Assembly: GCA_934130175.1 (NCBI GenBank) | Contig: CAKOXP010000004.1 | Location: forward strand, 1 to 64,000 | Direction: 5' to 3' | DNA: 64,000 nt | From: an uncultured Bacilli bacterium | GTDB lineage: Bacteria > Bacillota_I > Bacilli_A > RF39 > UBA660 | Shown here: one piece after another, positions 1 through 7,978 of the stretch | Layout of the letters: the number at the start of each line of letters is the position of its first letter | How positions within the stretch are numbered: position 1 is the stretch's first letter | Notes under the pieces: model-generated | The model's input: only the letters and a program-made list of their open reading frames with translations | Database searches by the model: none | Told to the model about the DNA's origin: nothing | Made by a program: the position numbers and the translations under genes

Positions 1-762
1 GAAAAAACATGTGTAGAAAATACTTGTTATGAAAATAAAAGTGCAAATAGCTGTATTCAAGGAACAATTATAAAATACTATGTAAATGATACAGAACAAA
101 AAGTATTTTATGTATTGCATGATGATGGGGCTACTATCACAATGCAGCAAAGAGAAAATACAGTAAGAAATATACCTTGGTATCAGGATGCAAATGACAG
201 TACAAAAGGGCCACTAACTATATTACCATATTTAGAAGCAGCGACAGCAACTTGGACAAATGTAGAACTTCAAGAATATACAGCTGGATATACTAATTTT
301 TATGAAAATGCCTATACTGGTTGCACTTATTCAACAAGTAATTATAAAATAACTTGTAGTGTAAATACTTATAATGGAGATTCAGCAAATTTAACTCTTT
401 CAAAAAGAAAAGTGCGAGCTAGAATGATAACAGCTCAAGAGGCAAGTTCAACTAGTTGTCTAGTTTGGAAAGATGGATCAAAAGACTCTACTATCATGGG
501 CAGCAGTATAAATGCTAATAATGATGGTTCATGTCCGGACTGGATGCATAACTATTTATATAAATCGGCATCATACGGTGGGAGCTATGATGATAATACA
601 GTAAATGAAAATGGAGTATATAACAATGATTATTGGACCATGTCTGCGACTTCTTCTTACTCTCCTAGTGCCTGGTATGTGTCTCGTGGAGGCCACTTGA
701 ACCACTACCATACTTCATTCACTGGTGATGGTGCCCGTGCCGTTGTTGTTATTTCTAAATAA
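1..762 (+). CDS. C-terminal part of a surface protein with a DUF6273/C-type-lectin-like end (5' truncated by window edge)
   Basis: The frame is open from base 1, so the true start lies outside the window; the first ATG at 115 is internal. The visible part is rich in Asn, Thr, Ser and Tyr and has several cysteines, as expected of an exported protein. The last 40 residues (WTMSAT, AWYVSRGG, GARAVVVIS) have the W...G...G.R.V.V pattern of DUF6273/C-type-lectin-like ends. The last ~120 bases are about 46% G+C by hand count, well above the upstream part of the gene, and use CGT, GCC and GGC codons that are scarce nearby. The protein encoded at 34789-36135 has a comparable ending. Function is unknown; a surface or ligand-binding role is inferred. 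Confidence 0.7.
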   Translation, partial: EKTCVENTCYENKSANSCIQGTIIKYYVNDTEQKVFYVLHDDGATITMQQRENTVRNIPWYQDANDSTKGPLTILPYLEAATATWTNVELQEYTAGYTNFYENAYTGCTYSTSNYKITCSVNTYNGDSANLTLSKRKVRARMITAQEASSTSCLVWKDGSKDSTIMGSSINANNDGSCPDWMHNYLYKSASYGGSYDDNTVNENGVYNNDYWTMSATSSYSPSAWYVSRGGHLNHYHTSFTGDGARAVVVISK

Positions 763-829
763 AAAAAGTTAAATTTATATTAAACTTACATATTTCATCA
801 AATTATAAATATCAATTATAAAAATTACT

Positions 830-867
830 AAAGGGAAAAATTAAAATTAGTTAGTTTTTCTCTTTTT
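830..867 (+). terminator. Intrinsic terminator after the surface protein gene
   Basis: AAAGGGAAAAA (830-840) pairs with TTTTTCTCTTT (855-865) with one G-T wobble across a 14-base loop, and runs into T residues. It lies 68 bases after the stop codon at 762. Confidence 0.55.
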
Positions 868-897
868 AATTTGTAAAAATGGTCATTTGCTAAATAT

Positions 898-935
898 TTT
901 TACTTGTGATAAGTTCTTTCTACTTGCAAGTAAAA
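898..935. repeat. 9-bp inverted repeat upstream of the Rpn-family gene
   Basis: TTTTACTTG (898-906) is matched exactly by CAAGTAAAA (927-935). There is no T-run after it, so it is not an obvious terminator. It sits just before the ribosome binding site of the next gene and could be a 5' UTR hairpin or a small element end. Confidence 0.4.
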
Positions 936-961
936 TAATTTAGAAAGAGGCGATTAATATA

Positions 962-1915
962 ATAAATATAAGAGGATATAATCCTAAATCATTACATGAT
1001 TTAAATCTAAGTAAGGAGTATGTTTTAGAATTACCAAGATATATAAAGAAAGGACAAAAGATAAGTATTCTTTCAGATACAATGTTAAAAGCTATGTTTC
1101 AAAATGAAAATAGATTAAAGTATTCAGCTAAGTTCTTATCATATTTCATAGATTTAGATTATGAAGTAATTTTAAAAAATATTTATCTAGCTAAAAACGA
1201 ACTAGATAAAGAAAAAGAATCTAGTAAAGGTGAAAGATGTGACTATGTAGCAGTAATTGATAATACAAGTCTAAATATAGAAGTAAATAATAATAGTAGT
1301 TTAGAAATATTAGAAAGAAATATAGAGTATGCATATAGATTATATTCAAAAAAGATCAAAAGAGGAGAAAGAGAATATGATTATACTCAAGTGATTCAAT
1401 TTAATCTAAATAATTTTTCATTTAAAGGAAATGATAAAATAATAGATATTTATGGAGTAAAAAATGATAGTGACTTAACGCTAAGTGATAAGATAATATT
1501 TGTCCAAATATATGTACCAAACCTAAGAAAGAAATGGTATAATGAAGGTATAAAAAATTTAAGTGAGGCCGAGAAATACATTTTAGCTTTAGTAGAAATG
1601 GACATAGAAAAACTAAAAAGCTTAGGAGGCGAAGAGTTAATGGAAGAATATGTAAAAGAAGCAGAAGAAGTAAGCTTTGAAGGCGGAGTAGGAGAATCAT
1701 ACGATAAAGAGTGGGCTTTAAAAGACCAAGCTTACCGAGATGGAGAAGAAGCAGGAGAAAAGAAAGGAAAAGAGGAAGGAAGAAAAGAAGGACTGGAGGA
1801 AGGTTCAACAACAAAGGCTATTGAGATAGCAAAATCTATGTTAGCAGAAAATATTGATATTAATATTATTTCAAAATGTACAGGATTATCTATTAGTGAG
1901 ATTAATTCTTTATAA
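962..1915 (+). CDS. Rpn / PD-(D/E)XK nuclease family transposase-like protein, apparent non-ATG start
   Basis: This is a member of the Rpn/PDDEXK_2 family (recombination-promoting nuclease/putative transposase). The core GERCDYVAVI...LNIEVNN gives the D-(x)n-ExN pattern of the nuclease fold. The C-terminus has the Lys/Glu/Gly repeats typical of the family (GEKKGKEEGRKEGLEEG). The first in-frame ATG is at 1082, but the frame is open upstream and reads NIRGYNPKSL...LELPRYIKKG, which looks like genuine family N-terminus. An AGAAAGAGG Shine-Dalgarno (942-950) precedes an ATA at 962 that aligns as the start. The start may therefore be AUA, or an ATG lost by mutation. Starting at 1082 would remove about 40 residues of the N-terminal region. 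Confidence 0.7.
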   Translation: MNIRGYNPKSLHDLNLSKEYVLELPRYIKKGQKISILSDTMLKAMFQNENRLKYSAKFLSYFIDLDYEVILKNIYLAKNELDKEKESSKGERCDYVAVIDNTSLNIEVNNNSSLEILERNIEYAYRLYSKKIKRGEREYDYTQVIQFNLNNFSFKGNDKIIDIYGVKNDSDLTLSDKIIFVQIYVPNLRKKWYNEGIKNLSEAEKYILALVEMDIEKLKSLGGEELMEEYVKEAEEVSFEGGVGESYDKEWALKDQAYRDGEEAGEKKGKEEGRKEGLEEGSTTKAIEIAKSMLAENIDINIISKCTGLSISEINSL

Positions 1916-1938
1916 TAACAATTTAGTTACATTTTTCT

Positions 1939-1974
1939 AAAAAATCAGGCAAAAAAATTTTACTTGATTTTTTT
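1939..1974 (+). terminator. Probable terminator after the Rpn-family gene
   Basis: AAAAAATCA (1939-1947) is complementary to TGATTTTTT (1965-1973), with an A/T-rich inner stem. The downstream arm overlaps the -35 region of the next promoter, so the two elements share bases. Confidence 0.45.
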
Positions 1975-1994
1975 GTATGGGGGGGGGTTATAAT
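1964..1994 (+). promoter_or_regulatory. Candidate phase-variable promoter with a G9 tract in the spacer
   Basis: A -35-like TTGATT (1964-1969) and a perfect -10 TATAAT (1989-1994) are separated by 19 bases, of which 1979-1987 are nine consecutive G residues. Nothing else in this AT-rich window has a comparable G run. Gain or loss of G by slipped-strand mispairing would change the spacer; loss of two would give the optimal 17 bp. It drives the secreted fibre-like gene starting at 2026. The elements are seen directly; phase variation is inferred. Confidence 0.6.
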
Positions 1995-2025
1995 GATTTT
2001 AGATCGAAAATAGGTGGTATCTAGG

Positions 2026-2853
2026 ATGAAAAAAGAAATAAAACTTACAGTAGGAAAACTTCTGTTTATAGTATTAATTATGCTTGGATTTAATATTTTA
2101 AGTTCTTCGGCAGCTACAAGTTATGCAATAAATGCTAATAATATAGGATATACAGATAATTCTAATTTAGGAGCAGGTAATGTTCAAGCCGCAATCGATG
2201 GTACTTGTACCAAAATTTCCAACAAATTGACTAATTTAAAAACAGAAGTGAAATCAGAAGTTCTTGATAAAATCTATCCAAAAGGGAGTATTTATATTAC
2301 AACAGAGATAAAGAATGCTAAGGATGTTGCAACAACACTTGGTATTGGAACGTGGGAAAAATATGCTTCTGGTAAAACTTTGGTAAGTGATGATGGCTCT
2401 AATTATATAACCAACGATACAAATAAAGGTAGTGGTGGAAAAACATCTGTTTCAACAACACTTACAGTTGCTAATTTATCTTCTCATACACATACTGTAA
2501 CATCAACAGGTACGGTTAGTTCAACTTTTACCGGAACAAAATCGCAGACTGAATCAGCCGGCTCACATACACATAATGTCTATGGCGCATATACCACAAC
2601 ATCTAATACCGCTGGAGATGCAACTGTTGCTGGTAATGGTTGGATACCTTTATTATCAGGACAATTGTATAATCGTAGTCAAATGATAGTTGAAGCTGGG
2701 GCCCATACTCATTCATATACACCAAGTGGAACAGTTTCATCTACTTTTAAAGGAACAAGCACTACAACATCATCAACAGGATCAAATACATCATTCACGA
2801 CTAGTACAATGCAACCTTATATTGTTGTTTACATGTATAGAAGAACTGCTTAG
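2026..2853 (+). CDS. Secreted phage tail-fibre/collar-like protein
   Basis: The start is ATG 2026, placed by an AGGTGG Shine-Dalgarno at 2012-2017; an in-frame GTG at 2014 lies inside that site. The first ~30 residues form a signal peptide (KLLFIVLIMLGFNILSSSAA). Residues ~90-115 (YPKGSIYITTE...LGIGTWEKYASG) match the 'GSIY...GTWE' motif of phage tail fibre and collar proteins. The second half has three HTH tripeptides, two copies of GTVSSTFxGT, and the ending MQPYIVVYMYRRTA, typical of phage fibre tips. No other phage gene is nearby. A phage-type tip domain appears to have been recruited to an exported protein, perhaps an adhesin. See the poly-G promoter. Confidence 0.7.
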   Translation: MKKEIKLTVGKLLFIVLIMLGFNILSSSAATSYAINANNIGYTDNSNLGAGNVQAAIDGTCTKISNKLTNLKTEVKSEVLDKIYPKGSIYITTEIKNAKDVATTLGIGTWEKYASGKTLVSDDGSNYITNDTNKGSGGKTSVSTTLTVANLSSHTHTVTSTGTVSSTFTGTKSQTESAGSHTHNVYGAYTTTSNTAGDATVAGNGWIPLLSGQLYNRSQMIVEAGAHTHSYTPSGTVSSTFKGTSTTTSSTGSNTSFTTSTMQPYIVVYMYRRTA

Positions 2854-2863
2854 TTCTTTTTCT
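2841..2863 (+). terminator. Terminator overlapping the stop of the fibre-like gene
   Basis: AAGAACT (2841-2847) and AGTTCTT (2852-2858) form a 7-bp stem with a GCTT loop, followed by a T-rich stretch. The stop codon lies in the loop and stem. Confidence 0.6.
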
Positions 2864-2920
2864 TTATCTAGATTTTCTATTAGAACTATGATATAATTTA
2901 TCAATGAAAAGAGGTAGTCT

Positions 2921-4189
2921 ATGAAAGTTGGTATTTTATCATTAGGTTGTAAAGTTAATACTTATGAAAGTGAATTTGTAACAAATAAATTGAAAGATGC
3001 TGGTTATGAAATAGCTTCTTTTAATGATTTTTGTGATGTATATATAATTAATACTTGTACTGTTACTAATACTGCGGATGTTAAAAGTAAAAAAATGATT
3101 AGAAACGCTATTAAGAAAAATCCTAATGCCATAGTAGTTGCGATGGGATGTTTTATTGCGGCTAATCAAAAGTTTGATATAGAAGGACTAGATATAGTTA
3201 TAGGTAATAAAGATAAGTCAAGAATTGTTGAAATAATAGAAGAGTATAAGAAAAATAAAAAACAAATTAGACTTGATTATACTAATACATTAGATGAATT
3301 TGAAGATATGGCTATTGATAAATTTCCAGGTAGAACAAGGGCTTTTGTAAAAATACAAGATGGTTGTGAGAACTTTTGTACCTATTGTATAATTCCTTAT
3401 GTTCGTGGTAAGTGTCGTAGTAAAGATAAAACTACTGTTTTAGAAGAGGTTAATTCTTTAGTAGAAAGTGGTTATCAAGAAATTGTTTTAACTGGTATTC
3501 ATACTGGTAATTATGGTTGTGACAAAGACTATGATTTTGCTGATTTATTAAGTGAACTAGTTAAAATTAAAGGTTTAAAAAGAATTAGAATTTCATCTAT
3601 TGAAGTATGTGAATTAAATGATAAAGTGTTAAAGCTATTAAAAGACAATAATATAATTGTAGACCATTTACATATTCCACTACAAGCAGGATCTGATGCA
3701 GTTTTAAAAGCAATGAATCGTAGATATGATTTAGCATATTTCTTTGACAAAATTGAAAAAATTAGAGAGATTAGACCAAATATTTCAATAACTACAGATG
3801 TGATTGTAGGCTTTCCAACTGAGACAAGGAAAGATTTTGAAGAAACAATTAAAACTGTTAAAGCTTTAGAATTTGCTAAAATTCATGTATTTCCTTTTTC
3901 TTTGAGAGATGGAACAAAAGCAGAAGAATTTGAAAACATAGTTTCACCAGAAGAAAAGAAACAAAGAGCTAGAGAATTAATTGCTGTTTCTAAAGAGTTG
4001 GAATTATCATATTTTAATAAGTTTATAGGAAAAGAAGAAGAGGTTTTAATAGAACAATACAAAGATGGTTATAGCTATGGTCATACATCTAATTTCTTGT
4101 ATGTAAAAATACCTAAAAAATTAGAACACAATACTTTTTATAAGACAGCTATCAAAGAAGTTAATTACCCATATTGTATTGGAGACTAG
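2921..4189 (+). CDS. mtaB: tRNA (N6-threonylcarbamoyladenosine(37)-C2)-methylthiotransferase MtaB
   Basis: MtaB is a radical-SAM enzyme that converts t6A37 to ms2t6A37 in ANN-decoding tRNAs. The N-terminal methylthiotransferase domain has the three cluster cysteines at 10 (LGCKVNTYES), 46 (NTCTVTN) and 77 (MGCF). The radical SAM CxxxCxxC is at 149-156 (CENFCTYC). The LGCKVN and NTCTVTNTAD signatures favour MtaB over MiaB. Its 422 residues are close to the usual length, with a short C-terminal TRAM-like region. ATG 2921 follows an AGAGGT site. The next gene's Shine-Dalgarno overlaps the stop codon, so recD2 is probably co-transcribed. Confidence 0.92.
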   Translation: MKVGILSLGCKVNTYESEFVTNKLKDAGYEIASFNDFCDVYIINTCTVTNTADVKSKKMIRNAIKKNPNAIVVAMGCFIAANQKFDIEGLDIVIGNKDKSRIVEIIEEYKKNKKQIRLDYTNTLDEFEDMAIDKFPGRTRAFVKIQDGCENFCTYCIIPYVRGKCRSKDKTTVLEEVNSLVESGYQEIVLTGIHTGNYGCDKDYDFADLLSELVKIKGLKRIRISSIEVCELNDKVLKLLKDNNIIVDHLHIPLQAGSDAVLKAMNRRYDLAYFFDKIEKIREIRPNISITTDVIVGFPTETRKDFEETIKTVKALEFAKIHVFPFSLRDGTKAEEFENIVSPEEKKQRARELIAVSKELELSYFNKFIGKEEEVLIEQYKDGYSYGHTSNFLYVKIPKKLEHNTFYKTAIKEVNYPYCIGD

Positions 4190-4200
4190 GAGGTAATAAA

Positions 4201-6393
4201 ATGGATATCTATATTAAAGGAAATTATCGTAAAAGTATATACACTAGTGAAAATGGTTATACGATAGGAATATTTAAAGTTATTGAAACAAACTCTGCTG
4301 ATATAGATATCTATGTTGATAGGACAATAACTTTTACAGGTTATTTTCATGAATTAAATGAAATTGATACTTATATATTTTATGGTAAGTTAGTAGAACA
4401 TAATAAATATGGAGAACAGTTCCAAGTAGAAAAATATGAAAGAGTCTTAAGAGAAGATAAGAATGGGATTGTCGAGTTTTTATCATCAGGATTATTTAAA
4501 GGAATAGGAGAGGCTAAAGCTAAAAAAATAGAGAAAGTTTTGGGAAAAGATACTTTCAAAATTATATTAGAAAACCCTTCTAATTTGATTTTAATACCAA
4601 CTATCACTGAGAAGAATGCCAAAGAGTTGCATGATAAGTTAGTTGAATATGAATCAAGCTATGAGACTATTATGTATCTTAATAAAATAGGATTTTCAAC
4701 AAAAGATGCGATGATAATATATAATAAATATAAAGACAAAACTGTAGAACAAATAGATAAAAATATCTATCAGTTAATTGAAGATATATATGAGATGTAT
4801 TTTAAAAAGATCGATTTAATCGCAACTAAAATGGGTATATTAAAAGATGATCCAATAAGAATTGATGCTTCTATTTTATATATAATGCGAGAACTTTCAA
4901 ATAGTTATGGACATACATATTTTTATAAAGAAGAAATATTTTCTTATTTAAGTAGGGTCTTACAAACAACTATTACATATGAAAGCTTCGAAGAAAGATT
5001 AACTTTTTTGGAAAAAGATTTAAAAATAGTAAAACTTGATGATAAATATTATACTAGACAGTTATATGAAGCAGAAGAGTTAATTACTAAAAGATTATTA
5101 CTTCTAGCACATAAAAAGAAAAAAGAAGTTAAAAATATTGAAGAAGAAGTTGCTGTTTTAGAACAAGAAATGGGTATTTGTTATAATAAGGATCAAAAAG
5201 AAGCTATAATATGTGCAAATACAGCTAATTTTTTAGTTATAACAGGTGGACCTGGTACAGGAAAAACAACAATTATGAAAGCTATAATTGAACTTTACAA
5301 AAGACTTAACAAGTATTCAAATAGAGATTTAGATGATAAAATAGCGCTTCTTGCTCCAACAGGTCGTGCTGCTAAAAGAATGAGTGAAGCAACATTTTAT
5401 AAAGCTTCAACTATTCATAGATTTTTAAAATGGAATAAAGATAATGATAGCTTTCAAGTAAATGAGTATAATAAAAGTAAAGTCTCATTTGTTTTAATAG
5501 ATGAAGCTAGTATGATAGATACCTATCTATTTAGTAACTTATTAAAAGGATTAAGTGTTAATACTAAAATTATTTTAGTAGGTGATGCTGATCAATTACC
5601 AAGTGTTGGACCGGGACAGACTCTACATGATATTATCGCAAGTAATATGTTAGATGTTTGTTATTTAAAAGAATTATATCGCCAAGGAAAAGATTCAAAT
5701 ATTATATCTCTTGCTTATGATATTAGAAATAATTCATTAAATAAAAATATATTTAATATTTCTGATGATTTAACGTTTATAGAATGTAGTGACAGTGATG
5801 TATTAGATGAAATATCTAATATTGCTTCAGTTTATAAAGATTTATCATATAAAGACTTCCAAGTTTTAGCACCTATGTACAAAACTATTAATGGGATTGA
5901 TAATATTAATAATAAACTTCAAAATATATTTAATAAAGCTTCTAAAGATAAAAAATCTTTAACAGTAGGAGATTATACATTAAGAGAAGGAGATAAAGTT
6001 ATTCAACTTTCTAATATGCCAGATGATAATGTTTATAATGGTGATATTGGTCTTATTTCAAGAATAGTTTTAAAACCAAATAAAGAAGTTTATGTAGATT
6101 TTGATGGAAATGTTGTTAAATATACACCATCTTCATTTAATAAATTTAGATTAGCTTATGCTATTAGTATTCATAAATCTCAAGGTAGTGAATCTGATGT
6201 TGTTATTATTCCTCTAGTTAAATCATTTAAAAAAATGTTATATCGCAAACTTATTTATACGGGAATAACTAGAAGTAAAAAAAGTCTATTTTTAATAGGT
6301 GACTATAAAGCATTAGAACTTGCGGTTAGTAATACATCTACTGATTTAAGAAGAACTAGCTTAAAAGATTTCTTAATAAATGGTATAAAATAG
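4201..6393 (+). CDS. recD2: ATP-dependent RecD2-like DNA helicase
   Basis: RecD2 (YrrC) is an SF1B 5'-3' DNA helicase in repair, found in bacteria without RecBC. The N-terminal third is the RecD2-specific region (GIGEAKAKKIEKVLG helix-hairpin-helix, ~100-115). Walker A GGPGTGKTT lies at about 349-357 and Walker B LIDEASMID near 434. GDADQLPSVGPG and the C-terminal AYAISIHKSQGSE motif complete the motor. ATG 4201 is set by AGGAGG at 4188-4193, which overlaps the mtaB stop; a longer in-frame reading would start inside mtaB. The 730 residues fit the family. Confidence 0.92.
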   Translation: MDIYIKGNYRKSIYTSENGYTIGIFKVIETNSADIDIYVDRTITFTGYFHELNEIDTYIFYGKLVEHNKYGEQFQVEKYERVLREDKNGIVEFLSSGLFKGIGEAKAKKIEKVLGKDTFKIILENPSNLILIPTITEKNAKELHDKLVEYESSYETIMYLNKIGFSTKDAMIIYNKYKDKTVEQIDKNIYQLIEDIYEMYFKKIDLIATKMGILKDDPIRIDASILYIMRELSNSYGHTYFYKEEIFSYLSRVLQTTITYESFEERLTFLEKDLKIVKLDDKYYTRQLYEAEELITKRLLLLAHKKKKEVKNIEEEVAVLEQEMGICYNKDQKEAIICANTANFLVITGGPGTGKTTIMKAIIELYKRLNKYSNRDLDDKIALLAPTGRAAKRMSEATFYKASTIHRFLKWNKDNDSFQVNEYNKSKVSFVLIDEASMIDTYLFSNLLKGLSVNTKIILVGDADQLPSVGPGQTLHDIIASNMLDVCYLKELYRQGKDSNIISLAYDIRNNSLNKNIFNISDDLTFIECSDSDVLDEISNIASVYKDLSYKDFQVLAPMYKTINGIDNINNKLQNIFNKASKDKKSLTVGDYTLREGDKVIQLSNMPDDNVYNGDIGLISRIVLKPNKEVYVDFDGNVVKYTPSSFNKFRLAYAISIHKSQGSESDVVIIPLVKSFKKMLYRKLIYTGITRSKKSLFLIGDYKALELAVSNTSTDLRRTSLKDFLINGIK

Positions 6394-6456
6394 AAAACTT
6401 TTGAGATACTAGTAATGGTATTAAATTACCACATATTTTCTTTTAGAGGTGATGAG

Positions 6457-6618
6457 ATGAAAAAAATGAACAAAGTGGCTTGGATGGCAGCTATTGCTTC
6501 TATGGGTACAGCTGCTTGGATGATTTCAAAAAAAATGAATCCAGATATGATGGAAGATATGAAACAGGCAGCTAAAAATACTGCTTCTAAAATGCTAACT
6601 AAAATAGGGAATATGTAA
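6457..6618 (+). CDS. Small 53-residue hydrophobic protein, unknown function
   Basis: ATG 6457 follows an AGAGGTGATGAG site. A single hydrophobic helix (VAWMAAIASMGTAAWMI, ~7-23) is followed by a Lys/Met-rich tail that could form an amphipathic helix. The layout, one TM segment plus a short helical tail, recalls YtxH-type small proteins, but I see no diagnostic motif. It lies 63 bases after recD2 and ends at a strong terminator. Confidence 0.6.
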   Translation: MKKMNKVAWMAAIASMGTAAWMISKKMNPDMMEDMKQAAKNTASKMLTKIGNM

Positions 6619-6621
6619 TAA

Positions 6622-6650
6622 AAAAGACTTACATCAATTGTAAGTCTTTT
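6622..6650. terminator. Bidirectional terminator between converging genes
   Basis: A perfect 12-bp stem (AAAAGACTTACA 6622-6633, TGTAAGTCTTTT 6639-6650) with a 5-base loop. A and T runs on either side let it serve both the small protein gene and the minus-strand transglutaminase gene, whose stop it touches. Confidence 0.8.
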
Positions 6651-7563
6651 AGTTTGCTTTTAATTCTTGATAAACATTTTGATTAAAATTATGTTGTTCT
6701 TTTTCTAAGGCTAATAATTCATTTGTTGTTACTTTAAAGAATTTCTCTTCAATAATTTGTTCTCCTGTATTTGTAACTGGATCATCCCAAGTTAAATCAA
6801 TATGGTACCAATTATCGTATAAGTTAATAGCATTCCAGACATGAGAATCACTTGATACCTTATAATTTTTAATCCCTAAATCATCCAAAAATAAGGCAAA
6901 TGCATCAGAATAACCTCCACATATTCCATAACCTTCGATTAAAGGACCATATGCTATATCAGATTTATATTCAATAACATTATTATCGGTTCTATTAGAA
7001 TCATATATAGAGTTATCAATGATATAATCATGAATTGCTTTTAATTGATCTTCAGTAGAAAGATTTTTATTTATTACTTCTTTTTTTGCTTCATTAAAAG
7101 CTTCGGTAACTAGTTTTATATCATTATCAGTATAAGATTTAGTTAATTCTATAGTAACTTTCCCCAAAGTATCAGTTTTTGTAGAAATATTTTTGAAACT
7201 ATTAAATGGATGAACAAAATTATTTATATTGGATAGAGTAATTTGATCTTTCGCTAAAGATTTAACATCATCAATACAATTTTCATAATTTTTAGGACAA
7301 TAAAAAGTAAATTCATCCTTACCAGCATTGATAACTGTATAAAAAATATTTAGAAGATCTTGTTTATTATTTGGTACAAAGTCATCTGTATTTTGAACGT
7401 ACAAAAAATCATAATCTCGATAATATTTATTTTTTTTACCTAATTTTATTTCTTTTTTTGTATTATAAAAATACTGATAGTATTCACTTAAAATATCTTC
7501 TTTATAATTAATGGTAACTCCTATAAGGATTAAGAGGATACCAAAGATAGCTAACTTTTTCAT
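6649..7563 (-). CDS. Transglutaminase-like cysteine protease-fold protein, N-terminal membrane anchor
   Basis: The protein has an N-terminal hydrophobic segment (LAIFGILLILIGVTINY) acting as a signal or anchor, so the body is extracytoplasmic. The C-terminal half is a transglutaminase-like domain with the Cys in GYGICGGYSDAF, the His in SSDSHVWNAI and the Asp in WYHIDLTWDDP, so the catalytic triad is complete. The family includes peptidases and wall-associated enzymes; the substrate cannot be told. It is 304 residues long, lies alone on the minus strand, and is separated from rpsT by that gene's terminator. Confidence 0.8.
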   Translation of the reverse strand: MKKLAIFGILLILIGVTINYKEDILSEYYQYFYNTKKEIKLGKKNKYYRDYDFLYVQNTDDFVPNNKQDLLNIFYTVINAGKDEFTFYCPKNYENCIDDVKSLAKDQITLSNINNFVHPFNSFKNISTKTDTLGKVTIELTKSYTDNDIKLVTEAFNEAKKEVINKNLSTEDQLKAIHDYIIDNSIYDSNRTDNNVIEYKSDIAYGPLIEGYGICGGYSDAFALFLDDLGIKNYKVSSDSHVWNAINLYDNWYHIDLTWDDPVTNTGEQIIEEKFFKVTTNELLALEKEQHNFNQNVYQELKAN

Positions 7564-7590
7564 ATCTTCACCCTACAAAAATTGTACCAC

Positions 7591-7616
7591 AAAAAAGAAG
7601 TAATTTCTATTACTTC
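7591..7616 (-). terminator. rpsT terminator
   Basis: On the minus strand GAAGTAAT/ATTACTTC (7597-7604 and 7609-7616) form an 8-bp stem with a 4-base loop followed by six Ts. The stem includes the rpsT stop codon. Confidence 0.75.
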
Positions 7617-7873
7617 ATTTCATTTTTTAACTTAGTTAATCTAGACTTTACACGAGCTGCTTTATTTTTGTGTACTAAACCATTTTTCATAGCCTTATCA
7701 ACTCTTTGGTAAGCAGTATTTAAACTTTTGCTTGCTTCTTCTTTGTTTCCAGCTTTAACATCTTTTTCAAATTTTTTAATAGCAGTTCTCATACTAGAAG
7801 TAACGATAGTATTAACTTTTTCTTTTCTTCCGTTTGAACGAACACGTTTTTTAGCACTTTTAATATTTGGCAT
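7610..7873 (-). CDS. rpsT: 30S ribosomal protein S20
   Basis: S20 binds 16S rRNA in the body of the small subunit. The start MPNIKSAKKRVR and a Lys/Arg/Ala-rich helical sequence of 87 residues are diagnostic. An in-frame ATG 60 bases upstream would add a non-conserved extension; the start at 7873 has a GAGGTG site. It is divergent from gpr, the pairing seen in Bacillus (rpsT-gpr-spoIIP). Confidence 0.95.
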   Translation of the reverse strand: MPNIKSAKKRVRSNGRKEKVNTIVTSSMRTAIKKFEKDVKAGNKEEASKSLNTAYQRVDKAMKNGLVHKNKAARVKSRLTKLKNEMK

Positions 7874-7978
7874 TTTTTTCACCTCACTTTTTGTAAACAA
7901 ATTAATTCTACCAAAAAACAAGCAAAAAAGCAAATAAAATTAATAAATTTGTAAATATTATTATTAGGTGGTGTAAAT

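Noticed and set aside
1..762. Diversity-generating retroelement target with certainty
   Set aside because: The ending fits, but no reverse transcriptase, template repeat or IMH can be seen in the window. It is kept as a hypothesis only.
1422..1814. Leu-rich reading frame on the minus strand inside the Rpn gene
   Set aside because: It is an antisense artefact of the A/G-rich KEEG repeats and has no start signal.
1979..1987. G9 as a coding contingency tract
   Set aside because: It lies upstream of the start codon and before the -10 box, so it acts on transcription, not on frame.
2690..2896. Short frame overlapping the end of the fibre-like gene
   Set aside because: It has no ribosome site, and the fibre frame explains the sequence.
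4174..4200. Upstream start for recD2
   Set aside because: It is inside mtaB, and AGGAGG at 4188 places the start at 4201.
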